A stretch of 64,000 nucleotides of DNA from Endomychus coccineus (taxonomy: Eukaryota > Arthropoda > Insecta > Coleoptera > Endomychidae), in NCBI GenBank assembly GCA_958510875.1, contig OY294067.1, forward strand, positions 194,873,322 through 194,937,321. Reading direction: 5' to 3'. Shown piece by piece: positions 58,866-64,000 of this stretch; positions within the stretch are counted from its first letter, which is position 1, and every line of letters begins with the position of its first letter. The notes below the pieces were generated by a model, which saw only the letters and a program-made list of their open reading frames with translations, did not search any database and had not been told where the DNA came from. Position numbers and translations under genes: made by a program.

Positions 58866-59915
58866 CAAATGCAAAATGAGCTGTGATTAAATGATCACGT
58901 GATTTCCCTCACTTTTGTTTCGGACACTCCTGCGGATCCAATGTATATGATTGTAGGAACAGAGAAGCTATCAGAAAAAGAAATTAAAAGTGATATTTTT
59001 TTTAAAGGCAAGCTTCCATTCAAGTGTACTGAAAAGAAATAAAATATACCAACTTTGAATAGAATCGGACCATAATAAAAAACTCGTCCTCCATCTTAGC
59101 TGCCATATTCAATTATCAAATTTTGACTTAAAAATAATGATCTCCCATCCCAAAAATCCCCACATACCAATTTTGAATAAAATCAAACTATGATCACTAA
59201 ACTCGTCCGCTATCTTGAATTTTCGAGTTTTGACTACAAATCATGATCTCCGATCACAAATCTTTAATATACCAAATTTGAAAAGAATCCCAACATTATC
59301 ACAAAACTGGTCCACTATCTTTGAATTTGTGAATTTTGACTGAAAATCATGCTTATCGACGCCGAAACCGCCATATACCAATTTTGAATAGCTACCCTTG
59401 AATTTTTGCCAATTTTGAATAAAATCTGACCATAATTACAAAACTCGTGCGCCATCTCAGCCGCCATCTTGACTTGTTGAATTTTGATTGAAGAATCATG
59501 ATCTGTGCCTCAAAAACCACTTTTAAATAGAATCGGACCATAGTCACAAAACTTGTTCGTAATCTAGGAGCATTGTCACTCCTATGATGAATACCTGCCA
59601 AATATCAAGCTAATCGGATGCCAAGAAGTGGATCAAAATTCACTTGCAAGATTTCCCCCTAATATACAAATAGATTGATAGATAAACAACGCAAGTTAAA
59701 TAAAAACTTATAATGATTTAGAATACTGACACCTATTAGGCTGACATTCGAAATATAACCTTGTTTTATGCTGCCACTTGCTGTCACATGAACTATCATT
59801 TTCCCAAGAGTGTAGAAATATAGACAGTGACTATGTAGTCACTTGAATATTGAAATAATAATTTCCCACATTATTGGAGGTCAAATATATTAGTGTGATA
59901 TATATTTACAGAAGA
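58866..59915. repeat. Dispersed repeat, copy C, split by inserted tandem repeats
   Basis: The left part 58866-58980 (GTGATTAAATGATCAC; TTCCCTCACTTTTGTT; ATGATTGTAGGAACA) and the right part about 59700-59915 (TGATTTAGAATACTGACACC; CTTGCTGTCACATGAACTAT; GTGTGATATATATTTA) are collinear with copies A and B. About 700 bp between them is foreign. Confidence 0.6.
59041..59690. repeat. Diverged tandem array inside dispersed repeat C
   Basis: About five units of roughly 105-130 bp, each opening ATACCAA(C/T)TTTGAATA(G/A)AAT, then ACTCGTCC(G/T)C-like, ATCTT, and AATCATGATCTC. The array ends with CCAAATATCAAGCTAATCGG and a (GATA)n-like run. Such endings resemble 3' tails of insect non-LTR or non-autonomous elements, so the block may be one inserted element. 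Confidence 0.6.
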
Positions 59916-60149
59916 TATGTCCACTACCTGCGAAGCGGTAGTGAGGCGCGCTGAGTTGCAGCTAACTCAGACCAAAGAGCTGGAAGTTATAGAGCTAACC
60001 TAAGTCACAGGAGGTCACAGATTATCAAATCATAGAGTGTGGAAGTTATAGAATAGATGGTGTGTATTTATAGGTTGTTTGTAAGATGTGATGAAAGATC
60101 TGCTGTGCAGATGGATCCACAACATGCTCCGATGCAGGACAGTCATAGG

Positions 60150-61135
60150 AACTCTCAATGACGGACACGGTCAAGTACCTTGGGGTGAGCCTAGATAAAA
60201 GGCTGACCTTTGGGAAGCATCTGGAGAAAACCGTTAACAAAGCGATAAGGGCCCTGTGGACCTGTCGTCGTACAGTCGGAAGAACCTGGGGGATTCACTC
60301 CACGGATGGTACACTGGGTGTACACAACCATAGTGAGACCCATTGTAACATACGCCGCCATCGTGTGGTGGCCAAAAACAAAAACCAAAGCATCCCAGCA
60401 TTCACTGAACAGAGTTCAGAGGCTGGCATGCTTTGGAGTAACAGGTGCAATGACGACCACACCAACGGCTGCTATGGAGAAGCTGTTGGGATTGGAACCA
60501 CTGCATCTCGCCGTTCAGGCAGAGGCCATAAGAGGAGCGTATCGCTTCGATCTTATCGGCCAAGGAAAGACTGACCAAAAAGGCCGAAGCATCCTCGGAT
60601 TGCTCCGGATCACCTGGGCCATTGGGGATGAGATCCGACAGGATCAAGGTTCACAGCGCTTCCGTGCCTTTCTCATGATTCAAACCGTGAATGGGCGGGA
60701 GAACGCTGGGGGCAGTCCTCAGTCCAGGGGATTCCATATGGCTTACCGAAGGCACCAAGACGGAAAAAAGTACGGGTGCTGGAATAGTCGAGAAAACGGA
60801 CCAAGGTGAAAGAATGTATTTGAACCTAGGGACTTTTGCGACAGAATTCCAAGCAAAAATAGTTGCAATTACAACATGTGCTCAAATTATGAGGAAGAGA
60901 GCCTATGAGAATAGACAAATCACAATCATAGTGAGCAACCTGACAGTGCTTAAGGCTTAAGACCTCACAATGTGTACTTGATTGCGTCAAAGAACTAACG
61001 GCACTAGTAATGAACCCCAATAGAGTAACACTCGTGTGGGAGTCTGAAGAAACCAAACGAGAAGGGACCTCGAAATCTGTGATCCAAAAATGGCTCGTGC
61101 CTACTGGAGAGAACATTTTCAAAATCGCTATATAT
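60150..61135 (+). mobile_element. Non-LTR retrotransposon fragment (I/R1-like), RT end and RNase H
   Basis: Plus strand, much less AT-rich than its surroundings. Frame 60158-60300 reads MTDTVKYLGVSLDKRLTFGK and NKAIRALWTCRRTVG. Frame 60306 on reads VHWVYTTIVRPIVTYAAIVW and RVQRLACFGVTGAMTTTPTA, the end of the reverse transcriptase region in I/R1/LOA-type elements. After a further frameshift, WLTEGTKTEKSTGAGIV (near 60740) and FATEFQAKIVAI (near 60835) are RNase H motifs. The element starts abruptly at about 60150, so it is 5'-truncated. Confidence 0.8.
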
Positions 61136-61139
61136 TAAA

Positions 61140-62280
61140 AGTATGAACTGTCATCATACCTGTACAACATAAACGGCATCCATGTGTCATATTGAGCCAT
61201 TATATGAGGCGGTCAATCGATAAACCGTCACAAATATGGCTGTCATTGAGCTGCCAATCAATCAAAATACGAGTAGTGTAGGTATTAAAACACTGGAATC
61301 TACACCGCAATGTCAAATCATAAGTTATTTTGTGGGTAGAGCATAGCCATCAGAAGTAAATTATAACTTTTCAAGCTGGTCTAATTAACGTGGGAAACAA
61401 CATCCTAACTTCAAATATCTGTCATCTGTCATATCATTCTATCATTAGTGAGGTAAAATAGATATCTAATATTGAATTAGAACTTTGTGAATTTGAAGGA
61501 TAGGTGACGCGGACGCATTAATATTAAATACAAGAACTTCTAGTTTGAAATGAATGCTGCAGTGATTGACATATAGAGCTTCCTGTCATCGATGCTTTCA
61601 CTACATTAACCGGCGACCAAAGTTCATGAACTATGATCGAAGAGGAAAAAATAATGGCGGTGAAATTGGGCAAAGCTAAAGGTGATGCAATTCCAAGTTC
61701 ATCGTCGTCAATATCACACCGCAACCATAGTTCACGAACTATGATCGCGTAACCCTTTCTTTCGTTGATGTGTCCTTACAATACATGATACATCTTGCGA
61801 TAACAATAACGCGATTTTTGTACTCACGCTCTTTGATATTGAATAAGAATTTGAAGGATAGGGGACGCAGACACATTTTGGAGTTAAATCTTTATCTTCT
61901 TTAACTGATACATCTCCAGAACAATATATTTACATTATCATTAGCTGATTTATAAACTCTATTTTCTTGAGAGATATGATTCGATGTTGACGACAGTAAT
62001 TAATTATTCAGCTCGCTCGTCTTCTTTGGCACATATGAAATTTTCTCCAGTTTAAAATTCCAAATCGGTACGGAAATTCTGTTTCACTTCGTTACCAATG
62101 TGAACATTCATGAGATATGTTTGACCATTTGCGTATCAATCGCATTCCTTGATTTTGCATCACGCCAACTTTCGTCATGTCGACGCATTAGGTACTATTC
62201 TGATCTCATGTTATTCGATGTTCTATACAACCCTGAAATTGATGAGAAAAAATTATAACAAATTATATAACAGAAAAACA
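61140..62280. other. Unassigned sequence with short internal repeats
   Basis: GAATTTGAAGGATAGG followed by GACGC occurs at about 61489 and 61851. A motif like TAGTTC(A/G)(C/T)GAACTATGATCG occurs near 61625 (partly), 61725 and 63095, and a shortened form near 63835. The minus ORF 61724-61524 spans one copy but has no recognised content. The repeats suggest an unrecognised element that may extend to the window end. Confidence 0.4.
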
Positions 62281-62299
62281 CGGTAGTCACCTAAACTTC

Positions 62300-63000
62300 G
62301 TCTTTTTCTCAAATTTATCAGATGTTGAACAATATTTGGCGCAATTATTCTGTAAGGCGATAACGCTCATTTGAATTTGTTGAGATCGTTCTTTCGCAAG
62401 ACATTCATGTTGCTCAGCAAGTTTACGTTCAGTTTCAGCTTATAGACGTTAATTTTCTGCTAGACGTTCATGTTCCTCAGCTCTTTGATGCTCTTCCTCG
62501 GCTTGTTCTTTCATCGTCAATACTCATGATCACAACTCTTCTATTGATTGTATCAATTGGTTATCCTTTATTTTTAACAATTCTATACAATGTTGTTCAT
62601 AGAATTTCTCGTACTCACAATATTCCATCAAAGAACACAGTTCACGTAACTTGATAACTTTGGGTGTTCACATTTGCATCAATAATGCTTAGAAATCATC
62701 ATCTAGAACGTAATATTTCTTTCATGCATCTACTGTATCACAAATTCCAAAATTGTAAATATGGAGGTTTTTCTTCAACAAGGTTATTATAACACCTTCT
62801 TTAATGAAGATAACTCCACTAATCCAATAGATGTTCATTTATTAGAACGCGTTGATTTGGTTGTATATTCCAGAACAAATACTTTTTATCGTATCTTATA
62901 CCGCCTCCAAATTTTAGACAAACTCCATTAACTGCTAAATTATTGGTGAACCATGTAGCCACATTAGAATCGCGAACGCATGTTGCTAAGTTGTAAAACA
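62300..63000 (-). pseudogene. Decayed gene resembling MSV199-type proteins of insect large DNA viruses
   Basis: Minus strand, essentially one frame from 63001 to about 62295 broken by several stops and at least one frameshift near 62815. The first part contains a WFTNNLAVNG stretch and an NEHLLD stretch. The second half is a glutamate/lysine-rich coiled coil (KEQAEEEHQRAEEHERLA; TERKLAEQHECLAKERS). This layout, a compact N-terminal domain followed by a coiled coil, resembles MSV199/KilA-N-associated protein families of entomopox- and iridoviruses, which also occur in insect genomes and mobile elements. The likeness is judged by eye. It could equally belong to a transposon. Confidence 0.4.
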
Positions 63001-64000
63001 TTTTCGGACTGGGAATTTTCTCAAATGATTCTCTCTTCCATGGTTGAGACCGCGTGTATTGGAAGGTAACTCTCAGTTTTGATTGATCTCATTGACCAGC
63101 GATCGTAGTTCGTAAAATATGATAGTCTTAGAGAGGATGATGATGTAACCCTTCGTTTCAATAGATTTCATTAGTCGACAACCTCGAATGACTTCATCAT
63201 AATATTTTCGAACAGAATTATCAGTAACGATATGTCTTCAGAATAATGCACACGTAAATTAAATGCATTCGATGTATAAGTAAGAGCACTGAGTACTGGC
63301 AGACATTTCGAAAACAAAAATATAGCTATAAGACAATTGATCAATTCAACTGTTGGTGGAGACGATGGCTGTGGTGAAGGCGAATTTCATAATCCTAACC
63401 TCAATTATATACGGAATCTTGTATAAGATTTCCCCACATCGAGTGGAAAGTATTCATATATGTCCCAGCAAAAATCAGTATAATCGAACAGAATGGCAAC
63501 CGATTAATAATAATGAGAACCAACTAGACGTATTTACATCTACATCTACGTTTAACTATAAACTCAAGTTATTATTCTTCGATGTTACGGAGGGAGACGC
63601 TATGAATTGGCAAACTGAAGCACCGATTAATCGTCCAAGGTCAAACTGAAGCAACTATGACTCAACCACCAGCGGCAGAGAAAGTAAATGAAATGTGTGC
63701 AATGCAATGTTTTAATCTTAGCGCCTTATCAGTTTTACTACTGAAAATTCTTATTAAAAATAAAAAGAAACGTATCAATAAATAATGATTCGATGAGAAA
63801 GTGTTTTTTTATTGAAACAAAAATCCAGCATCGAACTATGATGGTCGGCCTAAGACGTTACTTACTGCTTCAAAGCGGCGAGCATATTTTACGAACTTTG
63901 ATGCTGATGATATTTTCGCAGGGAGTAAAGCCTCACGAGAACGCCTGGAATAATTGCCATGGGTGGAAGCCAGAACGACAATCATGGCGGATATCAGAAA
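63001..64000. other. Window end: one unrecognised plus-strand ORF
   Basis: The ORF 63353-63649 (98 codons) starts MVETMAVVKANFIILTSIIY, a hydrophobic opening like a signal peptide or membrane anchor, and continues hydrophilic. No homologue was recognised. It follows a conventional-looking upstream region and precedes an AATAAA near 63757. It may belong with the virus-like or repeat-rich stretch to its left. Confidence 0.3.

Overview
The window looks like a piece of an AT-rich arthropod genome, most likely an insect. One very large split host gene on the minus strand sits in a sea of transposable elements, and the element families (Bel/Pao, copia, mariner-like, P-type, Crypton-like recombinase, Helitron, several non-LTR fragments) fit insects. 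The exact order is not decidable from the sequence alone; a beetle or hemipteran is a guess.

The host gene is SMG1, the PI3K-related kinase of nonsense-mediated mRNA decay. Seven exons can be placed from splice signals and matching reading phases: 45151-45073 (start codon at 45078), 45009-44967, 44921-44610, 32708-26272 (HEAT/FAT region and kinase domain), 23889-23627, 11991-10677, and 1360 to beyond base 1 (C-terminal insertion domain). About 3245 codons are visible; the last part with the FATC domain lies left of the window. The gene therefore covers about 45 kb here, mostly intron.

Intron contents, read left to right: the intron at 1361-10676 holds a non-LTR fragment, a decayed copia with both LTRs, a Helitron fragment and a 2.4 kb foldback element. 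The intron at 11992-23626 holds a Crypton-like tyrosine-recombinase relic split by a 2.7 kb foldback, a 2.8 kb TIR transposon with a spliced transposase pseudogene, a dispersed repeat, a non-LTR fragment and a tandem repeat. The intron at 23890-26271 holds a non-LTR RNase H fragment and a palindromic MITE ending about 45 bp from a splice donor. The intron at 32709-44609 holds a pogo-like fragment joined to a Ty3/gypsy relic that is interrupted by a copia relic, another copy of the dispersed repeat, and a second palindromic MITE.

Upstream of SMG1 lies a P-superfamily remnant (45317-46668) with a perfect 8-bp target duplication, then a Bel/Pao gag region, then a roughly 6 kb TIR-flanked transposon (49431-55388). 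This last element encodes a poorly characterised arthropod transposase-like protein and was itself hit by a very young mariner-like element (51293-53555) with 467-bp inverted repeats and an intact 359-residue transposase. The right end (55.4-64 kb) holds further LTR and Bel/Pao debris, a third copy of the dispersed repeat broken by tandem repeats, an I/R1-like non-LTR fragment, and a decayed minus-strand gene resembling MSV199-type proteins of insect large DNA viruses. No RNA gene, CRISPR array or bacterial-type signal was seen.
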